Source: Cytophagaceae bacterium
GTDB taxonomy: Bacteria > Bacteroidota > Bacteroidia > Cytophagales > Flexibacteraceae
Assembly (NCBI GenBank): GCA_947464365.1
Contig: CANHWS010000078.1
Coordinates: 1 to 12,785, forward strand
DNA length: 12,785 nt
Reading direction: 5' to 3'
Part shown: one piece after another, positions 1-7,329 of the stretch
Numbering within the stretch: position 1 is the first letter of the stretch
Layout of the letters: each line of letters begins with the position of its first letter
Notes under the pieces: generated by a model
Told to the model about the DNA's origin: nothing
What the model saw: only the letters and a program-made list of their open reading frames with translations
The model's database searches: none
Position numbers and translations under genes: made by a program

Positions 1-12
1 CACCAACCGAAA

Positions 13-891
13 ATGAATTTAGCAATCCTTAGGCAGTTTTCAGCTGCCGAGTACTTTTATTTGGCTAGGGCCTATGTCACTGCCAAAGTTTCGCCACAGT
101 CTTTGCCGCCAGAAGGGGATAGGGGTTTGGTTGCTGCCAACTTATTTGGTCATGCAATAGCTGCGGGATGGAGTCTCCGTCGCGAAGGGAACAACAACCA
201 TATCAGCCTTACGGAGTCTGGAACAGAGCTTAACTTCCAGATAAGGCGCGGAACAACGGATGCCAATGTGTTTTCGCAAGTATTCCGGTATATGGAGTAT
301 GGACCAGTTGTGTCGCTTTATCGTAAGAAGTTTGGTCAGCAGGCGACTAGGATCATCGATGCAGGGGGTAATGCCGGTTTTGCATCGCTCTATTTTGGTG
401 CAAATTTCCCGCAGGCCAAGATTGTCACCTTAGAGATCGAGGCAGGTAATTACATGGCCATGACGGATAATTTTAAGTCCAACCCAGCGCTTGATATCGT
501 GCCGCAGCTGCGTGGTTTGTGGTATAACAACGATGTACTGAGTGTCAATACTAGTTTTAGGGCTGGTGGCGAGTATGCCTTTAGTGTCCTGCCGAACGAT
601 GATGTCGCAAAGGATCTTGATCAGCACATTAGGGGCATGACCGTCCAGGACATCGTGGCCGAACATTTTGGTGGGCAGATGATCGATATCCTCAAAATTG
701 ACATCGAAGGGGCCGAGAAATACTTGTTCCAAGATGAGGCCCTAGCCCTTGAGTTTTTGGCGATGACCAAGTTTTTGGCGCTCGAGATCCATGACGATGT
801 TGCTGACCGACAATACATCAGGCAGATATTGGCTAAGGCTAACATGGACTGGATCGACGAGCAAGAAACAACAGTGGCCTGGCATCGGTAG
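13..891 (+). CDS. FkbM family SAM-dependent methyltransferase
   Basis: The 292-residue product is a class I S-adenosylmethionine-dependent methyltransferase of the FkbM family, which O-methylates sugars or other small molecules; the substrate cannot be told here. A Rossmann motif I lies at residues 115-126 (IDAGGNAGFASL), with the acidic residue after strand 2 at E141. The family hallmark KIDIEGAE is at 228-235. Residues 78-95 (IRRGTTDANVFSQVFRYM) match the usual FkbM entry region. The first 75 residues look family-variable, and I see no signal peptide or membrane segment. The ATG is the first in frame, only 12 bases from the window edge, with no Shine-Dalgarno sequence. Arginine codons are often AGG, unlike gmd and the DUF6089 gene. 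FkbM genes often sit in glycan clusters, but the next gene is dprA, so context gives no substrate. Family assignment is secure; role is not. Confidence 0.9.
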   Translation: MNLAILRQFSAAEYFYLARAYVTAKVSPQSLPPEGDRGLVAANLFGHAIAAGWSLRREGNNNHISLTESGTELNFQIRRGTTDANVFSQVFRYMEYGPVVSLYRKKFGQQATRIIDAGGNAGFASLYFGANFPQAKIVTLEIEAGNYMAMTDNFKSNPALDIVPQLRGLWYNNDVLSVNTSFRAGGEYAFSVLPNDDVAKDLDQHIRGMTVQDIVAEHFGGQMIDILKIDIEGAEKYLFQDEALALEFLAMTKFLALEIHDDVADRQYIRQILAKANMDWIDEQETTVAWHR

Positions 892-962
892 GGGGGCTGA
901 CATCTTGGTAGTTTCTAGTCGTTTCAGGTCAAAATGATGCTGACTGCAAAATTGACGCGGTA

Positions 963-994
963 GCCGAATCGATTGGTTCGGCCATCAGTCTTTT
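963..994 (+). terminator. Possible terminator hairpin after the FkbM gene
   Basis: GCCGAATC (963-970) pairs with GGTTCGGC (975-982) as an 8-bp stem with one T-G wobble and a GATT loop. GACTG (942-946) and CAGTC (986-990) can form an outer stem around it. Four Ts follow at 991-994, eight bases after the main stem, so it is weaker than a textbook intrinsic terminator. It lies 72 bases after the methyltransferase stop. Confidence 0.4.
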
Positions 995-1042
995 GGTATC
1001 GAGATGTTAGTATGGAAGTGCCGATCTGATGCCCTGACAATC

Positions 1043-1050
1043 TATATTTG
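1043..1050 (+). promoter_or_regulatory. Bacteroidota-type -7 motif before dprA
   Basis: TATATTTG fits the Bacteroidota sigma-A -7 consensus TAnnTTTG exactly. I see no TTG or TTTG at the expected distance (about 19-21 bases) upstream. It overlaps the most upstream TTG start of dprA (1048); if it is a promoter, translation would have to begin downstream, for example at the TTG at 1081. Confidence 0.25.
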
Positions 1051-2292
1051 GGCCCAGGATACGCAAACCTTTCCACGCCTTTGTCAGCTACGCCAGACCA
1101 ACATCCACCCGCATCAACTAGCAGTCAGGATTCTGAGCTTAGTAAGCAACTGCACAACTTGGCTCTGCTCCAGATACCGGGGATTGGCCATGTCCTGGCA
1201 CGTACGCTTATCAGTTATTTGGGTAGTGCCGAGGCTGTCTTCAGGGCAACAAAAGCCCAGCTGATGAAAGTACCTGGGGTAGGGGAGGTTTTGGCAACCA
1301 CGATCCGGAAACCAGGACCCCTAGCAGCGGCGGAGGCCTTACTTAGCAAGGCTCAGAAGCAGCATGACCACCTCGTTTTCTACACAGATGCAGCTTTTCC
1401 GCAACGGTTGAGGCAAGTGCCTGACGCTCCACTTTTGCTTTATATAAAGGGCAAACAGGGTGCACCACTGCCGAGCTTGAACCCTGAGCGTACGGTCGCT
1501 ATTGTTGGCACACGCCAGAGCACGGATTATGGCAGGCAGGTGACGACGGAGTTGGTGGAAGCCTTGGTGCCTTATGGGGCGACAATAGTTTCTGGCTTGG
1601 CTTATGGCATTGATGCAGTGGCACATAAAGCCAGCCTGCAGGCCCAGGTTCCGACTTGGGGGGTGATGGGTACAGGTCTTGACATCATCTACCCGGCCAG
1701 CCATCGGTCCTTGGCTCAGCAAATGGTGGCCGACGGAGGGCTTCTGTTTTCGGAGTTGAGCTATGGTACAAAACCAGATGGCCACCAGTTTCCGGCCCGG
1801 AATCGCATTATTGCGGCCATTGCAGATGTTGTGGTTGTGGTGGAAGCGGCCCGGACAGGTGGTGCATTGATCACGGCCGATATTGCCCATGGTTATGGCC
1901 GTACGGTAATGGCCGTCCCTGGCAATGTTCATCATTCGTCCAGCGAAGGTTGCAATCTGCTCATCCAGCAGGGGAAGGCAGCGCTTTATTCCTCCGTTCA
2001 ATCCCTGATCCAGCAAATGCAATGGGAGCCTATTGGTGGTGCGGGGCAAGATGGAACTAGCACAGTTCATCAGGCAAAACAACGCAGCCTACCAGACGAC
2101 ATGGTCGCCGAGTATAAGCATTTGCTAACACTCATGATGGCTAAACCAGACTTCCAGATCGATGAGCTGAGCCGTCTAGCCAATGTGCCGATTAACCAAT
2201 TGGCCTCTCAGCTTCTGAATCTCGAGTTTGACGGATGGGTCAAGACGATGCCGGGCAAAAAGTTTGGCCTTCAGCACCCGATTAAGCTCTAA
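1048..2292 (+). CDS. dprA: DNA-processing protein DprA
   Basis: DprA binds incoming single-stranded DNA and loads RecA during natural transformation. The product is up to 414 residues. Two helix-hairpin-helix motifs lie at 43-47 (IPGIG) and 75-79 (VPGVG). The extended Rossmann fold follows, with VGTRQSTDYG (153-162), SGLAYGIDAVAHKASL (182-197), FPARNRIIAA (248-257) and GALITADIA (272-280). Residues about 355-408 form the C-terminal winged helix (DprA_WH). The start is uncertain: the in-frame stop at 1027 is followed by no ATG before the conserved part, so translation must use TTG at 1048, TTG at 1081, or another non-ATG codon. Homologues usually begin about 10 residues before the first helix-hairpin-helix helix, which favours a start downstream of 1048. 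The gene ends at a strong hairpin, so it is probably a single transcription unit. No other competence gene is visible. Confidence 0.95.
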   Translation: MGPGYANLSTPLSATPDQHPPASTSSQDSELSKQLHNLALLQIPGIGHVLARTLISYLGSAEAVFRATKAQLMKVPGVGEVLATTIRKPGPLAAAEALLSKAQKQHDHLVFYTDAAFPQRLRQVPDAPLLLYIKGKQGAPLPSLNPERTVAIVGTRQSTDYGRQVTTELVEALVPYGATIVSGLAYGIDAVAHKASLQAQVPTWGVMGTGLDIIYPASHRSLAQQMVADGGLLFSELSYGTKPDGHQFPARNRIIAAIADVVVVVEAARTGGALITADIAHGYGRTVMAVPGNVHHSSSEGCNLLIQQGKAALYSSVQSLIQQMQWEPIGGAGQDGTSTVHQAKQRSLPDDMVAEYKHLLTLMMAKPDFQIDELSRLANVPINQLASQLLNLEFDGWVKTMPGKKFGLQHPIKL

Positions 2293-2300
2293 CGTATCCC

Positions 2301-2323
2301 TTGATCTCAGGGAGATCAATTTA
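2301..2323 (+). terminator. Intrinsic terminator of dprA
   Basis: TTGATCTC (2301-2308) and GAGATCAA (2312-2319) form a perfect 8-bp stem with a three-base loop, followed by a short T run. It begins eight bases after the dprA stop codon. The T tract is short, but position and perfect pairing make termination likely. Confidence 0.65.
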
Positions 2324-2349
2324 GGTGCTCGATACTGGAACAGGCGCTA

Positions 2350-2390
2350 CTTATCTTTACGACCCATTGGTATATACAGGGTACGATAAG
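2350..2390. other. Imperfect hairpin before the alkaline phosphatase gene
   Basis: CTTATC (2350-2355) can pair with GATAAG (2385-2390), and inside it ACCC (2362-2365) with GGGT (2379-2382). The arms are separated by unpaired bases. It lies about 90 bases before the phosphatase start and could be an operator or leader structure. I see no recognisable Pho-box repeat and no exact TAnnTTTG motif in this gap; the nearest is TATCTTTA at 2352-2359, with one mismatch. Confidence 0.25.
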
Positions 2391-2477
2391 GCTACCCAAG
2401 CAACTTTGTGTGGTCAATGTTAGCCCAAGTATCTATCCCACTTTAGACCTCATCCAAACTAGCCCTTCGTATTGATT

Positions 2478-3647
2478 ATGTCGTTCTCAAATCCGCTCAA
2501 CAAACTGCTAAGCCCGCCACAAGACCATAATGGCCTAGTATGCTCAGTGTCAGGCCGCAAACGAACCCGCTGGATAAAGGCAACTGCTTGGCTATTGCTC
2601 GGCCAGCTCTGGTGTGGGACTGTTATGGCAGCAGGTCCGCGGCCCAAGAACATCATCTTCCTGATCGGGGACGGCATGGGTGTGGCGCAAATCTGGGCAG
2701 GGTACACAGCCAACAAGGGCATGCTTAACCTAGAGCGCTGCAAACACATTGGCTTTAGCAAAACCTATAGTGCTGACGACTACATCACGGACTCGGCAGC
2801 TGGGGCTACGGCTTTCAGCATTGGCCAGAAGACCAATAACCATGTCATTGGGCAGGATGCAACTGGCAAATCTCAACCCACGATCCTGGAGCTGGCAGAC
2901 AAACAAGGACTAGCAACGGGCATGGTCGTGACCTGCTCGGTGACCCATGCCACCCCGGCATCGTTCATCGCACACCAGCCACATCGGAAGATGGACGAGG
3001 CCATTGCGGCTGACTTTTTGGCCACAGATATTGATGTACTTGTTGGTGGTGGGCGCCAATACTTCGCCCAGCGTGAAGACAAACGCAATCTGCTGACAGA
3101 GTTGGCAGGCAATAAATATCAGATTCCGACAACCCTAGAGCAATTTGAGGCCATCAAGGACGGTAAGGTCGTGGCCTTGGTAGCCGACAAACATCTGGCT
3201 AAGATGTCCGAAGGTAGAGGTGACTTTGAGCCGCGAGCTGTCCGCAAAACGATGGACTTGCTGTCTAAAAACAAAAAAGGTTTCTTCCTGATGGTCGAGG
3301 GGTCCCAGATTGACTGGGGTGGGCACGAAAACGATGCGGACTACATTGCCAAGGAGATGCAGGACTTTGATAAGACCATTGGTGTGGTGCTGGACTGGGC
3401 CAAGGCTGACGGTAATACCCTTGTCGTGATCACGGCAGACCATGAGACGGGCGGATTTAGCATCCCGTCAGGCGACCTGCAACAGGGTACTTTTGTTGGT
3501 AAGTTCACGACCAAGGACCATACGGGTGTCATGGTGCCGGTGTTCGCCTACGGGCCAGGAGCCGAGGCTTTTATGGGTATCTACGAAAATAATACCATCT
3601 TCGGTAAGTTTGCCGAGGCTCTCAGCATCAAGGTGCCGACCAAATAA
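2478..3647 (+). CDS. Secreted alkaline phosphatase (PhoA family)
   Basis: This is a metal-dependent phosphomonoesterase that releases phosphate from organic esters outside the cytoplasm. Numbering from the ATG (389 residues), the expected active-site residues are all present: metal ligand D65 in IGDGMG, nucleophile S106 in TDSAAGATAF, T159 in THATPAS, phosphate-binding R170, E274, D279 and H283 in EGSQIDWGGH, D321-H322 in TADHETGGF, and H348. H157 and W280 stand where E. coli PhoA has D153 and K328. A signal peptide is visible at about residues 26-52: basic RKRTRWIK, a hydrophobic run, then MAAGP. Its long N-terminal lead suggests that the in-frame GTG at 2547, giving a normal-length signal peptide, may be the true start; a TTG at 2472 is less likely. 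At 389 residues it is shorter than E. coli PhoA (471). No pho regulator is nearby. Confidence 0.95.
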   Translation: MSFSNPLNKLLSPPQDHNGLVCSVSGRKRTRWIKATAWLLLGQLWCGTVMAAGPRPKNIIFLIGDGMGVAQIWAGYTANKGMLNLERCKHIGFSKTYSADDYITDSAAGATAFSIGQKTNNHVIGQDATGKSQPTILELADKQGLATGMVVTCSVTHATPASFIAHQPHRKMDEAIAADFLATDIDVLVGGGRQYFAQREDKRNLLTELAGNKYQIPTTLEQFEAIKDGKVVALVADKHLAKMSEGRGDFEPRAVRKTMDLLSKNKKGFFLMVEGSQIDWGGHENDADYIAKEMQDFDKTIGVVLDWAKADGNTLVVITADHETGGFSIPSGDLQQGTFVGKFTTKDHTGVMVPVFAYGPGAEAFMGIYENNTIFGKFAEALSIKVPTK

Positions 3648-3698
3648 ACTGCTCTGGATCTGAGCCAATGATCATGGCCTAAAACGAATAAACTACCA

Positions 3699-4262
3699 TT
3701 GCAACCACTCGATATCATCTTGGCTGTGCCGCTGATCTGGGCCCTATGGGTAGGCTGGAAGCGTGGGCTATTGGTCGAGCTGGTCAATACAGCTGGGCTG
3801 ATTGTAGCGGTGTTTTGCGGCTTTATGTTGCTGGACACCATGTTGCTGCTATTGCGGCCAGTGTTTGGTCAGGGCTTTTGGCTACCGATCCTGACGTTTT
3901 TCTTGATCGTGGGTGGGGTGTTCTACAGCGTCCGGATGTTGGCAATCTATACCCGCAAAGTTCTGCGGCAAACGCTGCTGGGTGATGCTGACTCCTTGGC
4001 GGGTGCTGTGGTATCGTTTATCAAGATCTCGCTTAGTATCTCGACTTTTTTGTGGCTGCTGGCGGTGCTGAACCTCAAGATCCCTCAGCGACATACACAG
4101 GATACGTTTATTTATCCTGCCTTGGCTAAGGCAGGCCCTGGTTTAATGAAGGGTGTGCTGGTTATCGCGCCTGGCTTGTGCGTCATCCCGAACTGGATAG
4201 AGAAAACGCTGAACCCAGCGGCTTATGCTCAGAAACAAGCCAATGGTCAAGATGCCAGATGA
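3699..4262 (+). CDS. CvpA family inner-membrane protein
   Basis: The 187-residue product is a CvpA-family membrane protein. E. coli CvpA is needed for colicin V production and affects envelope stress and purine-linked phenotypes; the molecular function is unsettled. The N-terminus MQPLDIILAVPLIWALWVGW, followed by KRGLLVEL, is the usual family opening. Hydrophobic segments lie at about residues 3-20, 25-52, 60-83 and 103-127, fitting four membrane helices. The tail from about 165 is polar. The start is TTG: the upstream in-frame stop is the TGA at 3669 and there is no ATG or GTG between it and the family's N-terminal motif. The gene lies 51 bases after the phosphatase stop with no terminator between them, so the two may be co-transcribed. 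Stop codon TGA. Confidence 0.85.
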   Translation: MQPLDIILAVPLIWALWVGWKRGLLVELVNTAGLIVAVFCGFMLLDTMLLLLRPVFGQGFWLPILTFFLIVGGVFYSVRMLAIYTRKVLRQTLLGDADSLAGAVVSFIKISLSISTFLWLLAVLNLKIPQRHTQDTFIYPALAKAGPGLMKGVLVIAPGLCVIPNWIEKTLNPAAYAQKQANGQDAR

Positions 4263-4358
4263 CTTCCCATTAGTATTGAGTATCCACTAATTTGATCAGT
4301 CTATACGCAGCTAAGGATCCGGACAACATAAGGTCAGGACTTGGCCAAACCAGAGTCA

Positions 4359-5087
4359 ATGTTGCTTTTGCTTGACAATCATGACAGCTTTACCTACAAT
4401 CTGGCCGACTATTTGGCGCAGTTAGGGCATGCCCCTGTCGTCAAGCGGCCGGAGGAAATGACTTGGGCAGATTGGCAAGCTGGGTATGATGGTGTGGTGT
4501 TGTCACCAGGACCGGGTCATCCGGCGCAGGTTTGGCCCTATCAAAGGATCGCAGGCTCAAATACGGTAGCGGATTGCCAAGTCCCAAATACTGAATTGGA
4601 GAGCTCTATCCCGAATAATTTGGTGGAAGCTGTTGGTCATTTTGCTGGTCGAGGTATCCCGATTTTGGGTATTTGCCTCGGTCATCAGGCGATTGGCCTT
4701 TGGGCTGGTGCTAGTTTAGCCAGCCAGACGGAGCCGGTCCACGGTAAGATTTTTCGGCTTTGGTCTATACAGCGGGGGCTATTTGAGGGCTTGCCACAAG
4801 GTTTTAATGTCGTCCGGTACCATAGCCTGGCCCTTGCAGCAGACAGCCTTCCATCCTGCCTGAACCTAGATGCAACCTGCACATCCAGACACCAAGGTGC
4901 TGAAGGACAGTTGGTTGTGATGGCCGTTTCGCACAAGACACTGCCTATTTGGGGTCTGCAATACCACCCAGAGGCTGCACTAACCGAGTACGGAATGGTT
5001 GTGATTGCTAGATGGCTCAAATTTTGTGGTTTAGCCCCCTCCATCCCGATGGCCAAGATCCCGGTTAGCCCTACCATTAAACTATAA
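4359..5087 (+). CDS. Glutamine amidotransferase, anthranilate/aminodeoxychorismate synthase component II (TrpG/PabA type)
   Basis: This class I glutamine amidotransferase supplies ammonia from glutamine to a chorismate-using partner, making anthranilate (tryptophan) or 4-amino-4-deoxychorismate (folate). No TrpE or PabB gene lies in the window, so the pathway is undecided. Of 242 residues, the N-terminus MLLLLDNHDSFTYNL is diagnostic; SPGPG is at 49-53, the nucleophile C106 is in GICLGHQ, RYHSL is at 153-157, and H203 and E205 of the triad are in QYHPEA. The spacing from SPGPG to C106 is about 28 residues longer than in E. coli TrpG; the extra stretch (roughly 57-90) looks hydrophilic. About 20 residues extend past the usual C-terminus. 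I chose the ATG at 4359 because it places the conserved motif at residue 1; a TTG at 4341 would add six residues. Confidence 0.93.
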   Translation: MLLLLDNHDSFTYNLADYLAQLGHAPVVKRPEEMTWADWQAGYDGVVLSPGPGHPAQVWPYQRIAGSNTVADCQVPNTELESSIPNNLVEAVGHFAGRGIPILGICLGHQAIGLWAGASLASQTEPVHGKIFRLWSIQRGLFEGLPQGFNVVRYHSLALAADSLPSCLNLDATCTSRHQGAEGQLVVMAVSHKTLPIWGLQYHPEAALTEYGMVVIARWLKFCGLAPSIPMAKIPVSPTIKL

Positions 5088-5112
5088 GTGACGTTAGTTG
5101 CCCCAATAGTTG

Positions 5113-5127
5113 TTTTTGCGGCAAAAA
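5113..5127. other. AT-rich dyad symmetry after the amidotransferase gene
   Basis: TTTTTGC (5113-5119) and GCAAAAA (5121-5127) are perfect inverted arms around a single G, 25 bases after the stop codon. TTGCC (5099-5103) and GGCAA (5120-5124) offer an alternative pairing. It could be a weak bidirectional terminator or a protein-binding dyad. The remainder of the 276-base gap contains an 8-bp direct repeat GGTCTGAC (5174-5181 and 5191-5198) and no exact TAnnTTTG motif. Confidence 0.3.
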
Positions 5128-5363
5128 ATTAAATACTTGCGTATTGCCTTGCCGACACCTATTATTGGACATCGGTCTGACAGCCTCACTGGTCTGACCA
5201 TAGGTGGCGGTCGGCCTAGTGTTTTTCAATCTGGATGGTGTTGGATCATGGCCATCATCAAGGCTTGGCAGAGCCCCAACTGACCTCAGTGGATGGGATT
5301 TTTTTCCGCTCCTAACCAGTGGTCCTTTTGGGCATTTTTGACAAGCGTGCAGCAAATCACCGT

Positions 5364-6125
5364 ATGAATTTTAGTCTCAAGACCGTCAAAGGATTTTCTT
5401 ATATCGACCAAGGGCAAGGCGAAACGCTGTTGCTGCTACATGGCCTTTTTGGCGCCCTCAGCAACTGGGACGGTGTCATCACGCATTTTAGCACCAATTA
5501 TCGTGTCGTCATCCCGATGTTGCCGATTTATGATATGCCGATCCTGAGCGCAAGCATCGATGGCCTAGTGAAGTATGTTCAGGACTTTGTAAGCCTGATG
5601 AAGCTCGATAGGATGACGGTGCTTGGTAACTCGCTTGGTGGGCACGTTGGCTTGGTCTATACCCTCCGGAACGCCGATAAGGTTACGCGTTTGGTCCTGA
5701 CGGGCAGTAGTGGTTTGTTCGAGAACAGTATGGGTGGCAGCTTCCCGAAACGTGGCAGTTTCGAGTACGTCAAGGAGCGCGTCGAATACACGTTTTTTGA
5801 TCCGGCGACAGCCACCGCCGAGTTGGTGCAGGAGGTCTTCGAGACGACTAAAAGTATCCAACGCTCGCTCCGGATTGTCTCAATCGCAAAAAGTGCGCAG
5901 CGACACAATGTGTCGAACGAACTGGACAAAATCATCGTCCCGACCTTGCTAGTCTGGGGGCTGAACGATACGATCACCCCGCCTTATGTTGCCTACGAAT
6001 TTCACCGGCTGATCAAAAACTCTGAGCTTAGGTTTGTGGACCACTGTTGCCATGCACCAATGATGGAGCATCCTGTGCTTTTCAACGAGATGGTCGATAA
6101 TTTCTTGAGCAATAACCCAGTATAG
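5364..6125 (+). CDS. Alpha/beta hydrolase
   Basis: The 253-residue product has a complete alpha/beta-hydrolase triad. LLLLHGLFG (22-30) forms the oxyanion region, S90 in GNSLGG is the nucleophile elbow, D202 lies in WGLNDTITPP, and H230 in the DHCCHAPMMEHP segment is the catalytic base. A cap-like insertion spans about 118-185. There is no signal peptide, so it is probably cytoplasmic. The substrate is unknown; it resembles the hydrolase that precedes the CBS and NAD kinase genes in many Bacteroidota. I chose the ATG at 5364 because it gives the family's usual N-terminus; a GTG at 5319 would add 15 residues of no recognisable character. It is followed by 143 bases without a clear terminator before the CBS gene. 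Confidence 0.9.
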   Translation: MNFSLKTVKGFSYIDQGQGETLLLLHGLFGALSNWDGVITHFSTNYRVVIPMLPIYDMPILSASIDGLVKYVQDFVSLMKLDRMTVLGNSLGGHVGLVYTLRNADKVTRLVLTGSSGLFENSMGGSFPKRGSFEYVKERVEYTFFDPATATAELVQEVFETTKSIQRSLRIVSIAKSAQRHNVSNELDKIIVPTLLVWGLNDTITPPYVAYEFHRLIKNSELRFVDHCCHAPMMEHPVLFNEMVDNFLSNNPV

Positions 6126-6268
6126 CCATTGTTGCGAAATCAGACCTAGGGGAAGTGCTGGGTCGGTGTGGTATCAAAGCCCGGCAGCCAAATAACAAGA
6201 TGGCCCATTTGCCCGTTAGACAGATGGAGCAGATCTAGTACATAACCAAATCCAACTCCGCCGCAGCT

Positions 6269-6931
6269 ATGGACATCGCCCATCTTGTGAGTTTAGCCTT
6301 GCCTTTCCTGTCGCCAGCCGACACGGCAGATTATGCACTGGACAGGATTGAGCGTGCAAACACGCCGCATCTGGCCGTTGTTGAAGATAATGTCTATCAG
6401 GGGATGGTGTCCGAAAGTGTATTGCTGGAGGCCGACCCAGACCAATTGGTAGGGACGCTACCTGTGTTTGCCCGGCAGGCCAGCATCAGTGTCGAACGGC
6501 ACCCGTTTGACCTGTATCGGATGGCTGAAGAAAACGCCCTTGACGTCGTGCCTGTCCATGATGCCAACAACCAGTACCTAGGTTCTATCCTGGTTGCAGA
6601 TGCGCTGAGGTCCTTGGCAAAATCTTTTTCGTTCCAGCATAGTGGGGGTATTTTGGTCTTGTCGGTTTACGAACGGGACTATAGCATCAACCATATTAGT
6701 CGGCTGATCGAGAGCAATAATGTCAAGATATTGGCCACCTTTATTGACATCGACCCAGAGGATAACCAACGGATGCTGGTTACCTTAAAACTCAACCAGA
6801 TAGACCTGAGCCGTACGATTGCGACCCTCGAGCGGTTTGGCATCGAAATCCATCAGCAGTACCACCAACCAGAGGTCCGGAATGTGGATAACGAGCGCCT
6901 TGAGCAGCTCCTGAAATACCTCAGCATCTGA
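6269..6931 (+). CDS. CBS-domain protein with ACT-like C-terminal region
   Basis: The 220-residue product has a tandem CBS pair at about residues 7-115; segments PHLAVVEDNVYQGMVSES (33-50) and LDVVPVHDANNQYLGSI (91-107) are the two beta-rich cores. CBS pairs usually bind adenosyl ligands such as AMP, ATP or SAM. From GGILVLSV (126-133) to about 199 the pattern fits an ACT-like or ferredoxin-fold regulatory domain, a call I make from hydrophobic pattern only. It is soluble, with no catalytic domain, so a ligand-sensing role is likely. It precedes nadK, as its homologues commonly do in Bacteroidota, which suggests a link with NAD(P) metabolism that is inferred, not shown. The ATG is the family start. 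A 404-base gap, unusually long for this pair, separates it from nadK. Confidence 0.85.
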   Translation: MDIAHLVSLALPFLSPADTADYALDRIERANTPHLAVVEDNVYQGMVSESVLLEADPDQLVGTLPVFARQASISVERHPFDLYRMAEENALDVVPVHDANNQYLGSILVADALRSLAKSFSFQHSGGILVLSVYERDYSINHISRLIESNNVKILATFIDIDPEDNQRMLVTLKLNQIDLSRTIATLERFGIEIHQQYHQPEVRNVDNERLEQLLKYLSI

Positions 6932-6958
6932 TAATCCGGGGGCGGCAATGTAAGTTCT

Positions 6959-7015
6959 CTGGGCAAATCGGTACCGAAACCACAGATCAAGCTCATTTAG
7001 TAGCCCTTTGCCCGG
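6959..7015 (+). other. Long-loop hairpin after the CBS gene
   Basis: CTGGGCAAA (6959-6967) pairs with TTTGCCCGG (7007-7015): nine pairs with one T-G wobble. The 39-base loop begins with the perfect palindrome TCGGTACCGA (6968-6977). There is no T tract, so it is not a standard terminator. It starts 28 bases after the CBS stop and might be a transcript 3' end structure or part of a nadK leader. Confidence 0.35.
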
Positions 7016-7124
7016 CCGAAAGGTTGATTTGACGGCCTAATAGATCAAGCCAATGTGGGGTAAGCACCATTGTTATCCGATTGTGATGGTTTGGCTCGGT
7101 TGGTAGTCATTTAGGGGCCATTGG

Positions 7125-7155
7125 TTGTTTGTCCTGCCTAGTTGGTCTATTTTTG
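7125..7155 (+). promoter_or_regulatory. Candidate promoter upstream of nadK
   Basis: TATTTTTG (7148-7155) is an exact TAnnTTTG -7 motif, and a TTG at 7125-7127 lies 20 bases before it, as expected for a Bacteroidota -33 element. Transcription would start near 7161. A GC-rich hairpin with a T run at 7177-7200 lies immediately downstream and would interrupt such a transcript early. Confidence 0.35.
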
Positions 7156-7176
7156 ATCCTTGTTGACTAGTTAGTT

Positions 7177-7200
7177 GGGCCTTGTTGCGGGGCTCTTTTT
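7177..7200 (+). terminator. Possible short terminator or attenuator before nadK
   Basis: GGGCC (7177-7181) and GGCTC (7191-7195) can form a five-pair stem with one G-T wobble and a nine-base loop, directly followed by TTTTT (7196-7200). The stem is short. It may end read-through from the upstream genes or act as an attenuator of a promoter at 7125-7155. Confidence 0.3.
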
Positions 7201-7226
7201 GCCAAGCTTATGAGGTTGACGGACGG

Positions 7227-7234
7227 TAAATTTG
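7227..7234 (+). promoter_or_regulatory. Second -7-like motif upstream of nadK
   Basis: TAAATTTG matches TAnnTTTG. The nearest TTTG upstream (7198-7201) is 25 bases away, longer than usual, so the match is incomplete. A promoter here would start downstream of the hairpin at 7177-7200. Confidence 0.25.
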
Positions 7235-7321
7235 GCCTAAGAGTCTCTCTTGAACTTTGGGTTTGATGTCATCTCCATCAATTTTTGACACCTTTACACC
7301 TGCACCACTGACAATTGCCTC

Positions 7322-7329
7322 TACCTTTG
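7322..7329 (+). promoter_or_regulatory. -7-like motif directly before the nadK start
   Basis: TACCTTTG matches TAnnTTTG and ends six bases before the nadK ATG at 7336. If used, it would give a leaderless or nearly leaderless transcript. No TTG is found 19-21 bases upstream, so this may be chance. Confidence 0.2.

Noticed and set aside
1339..2082. Long minus-strand open frame of 247 codons
   Set aside because: It lies wholly inside dprA on the opposite strand, its translation has no domain pattern, and dprA is certain.
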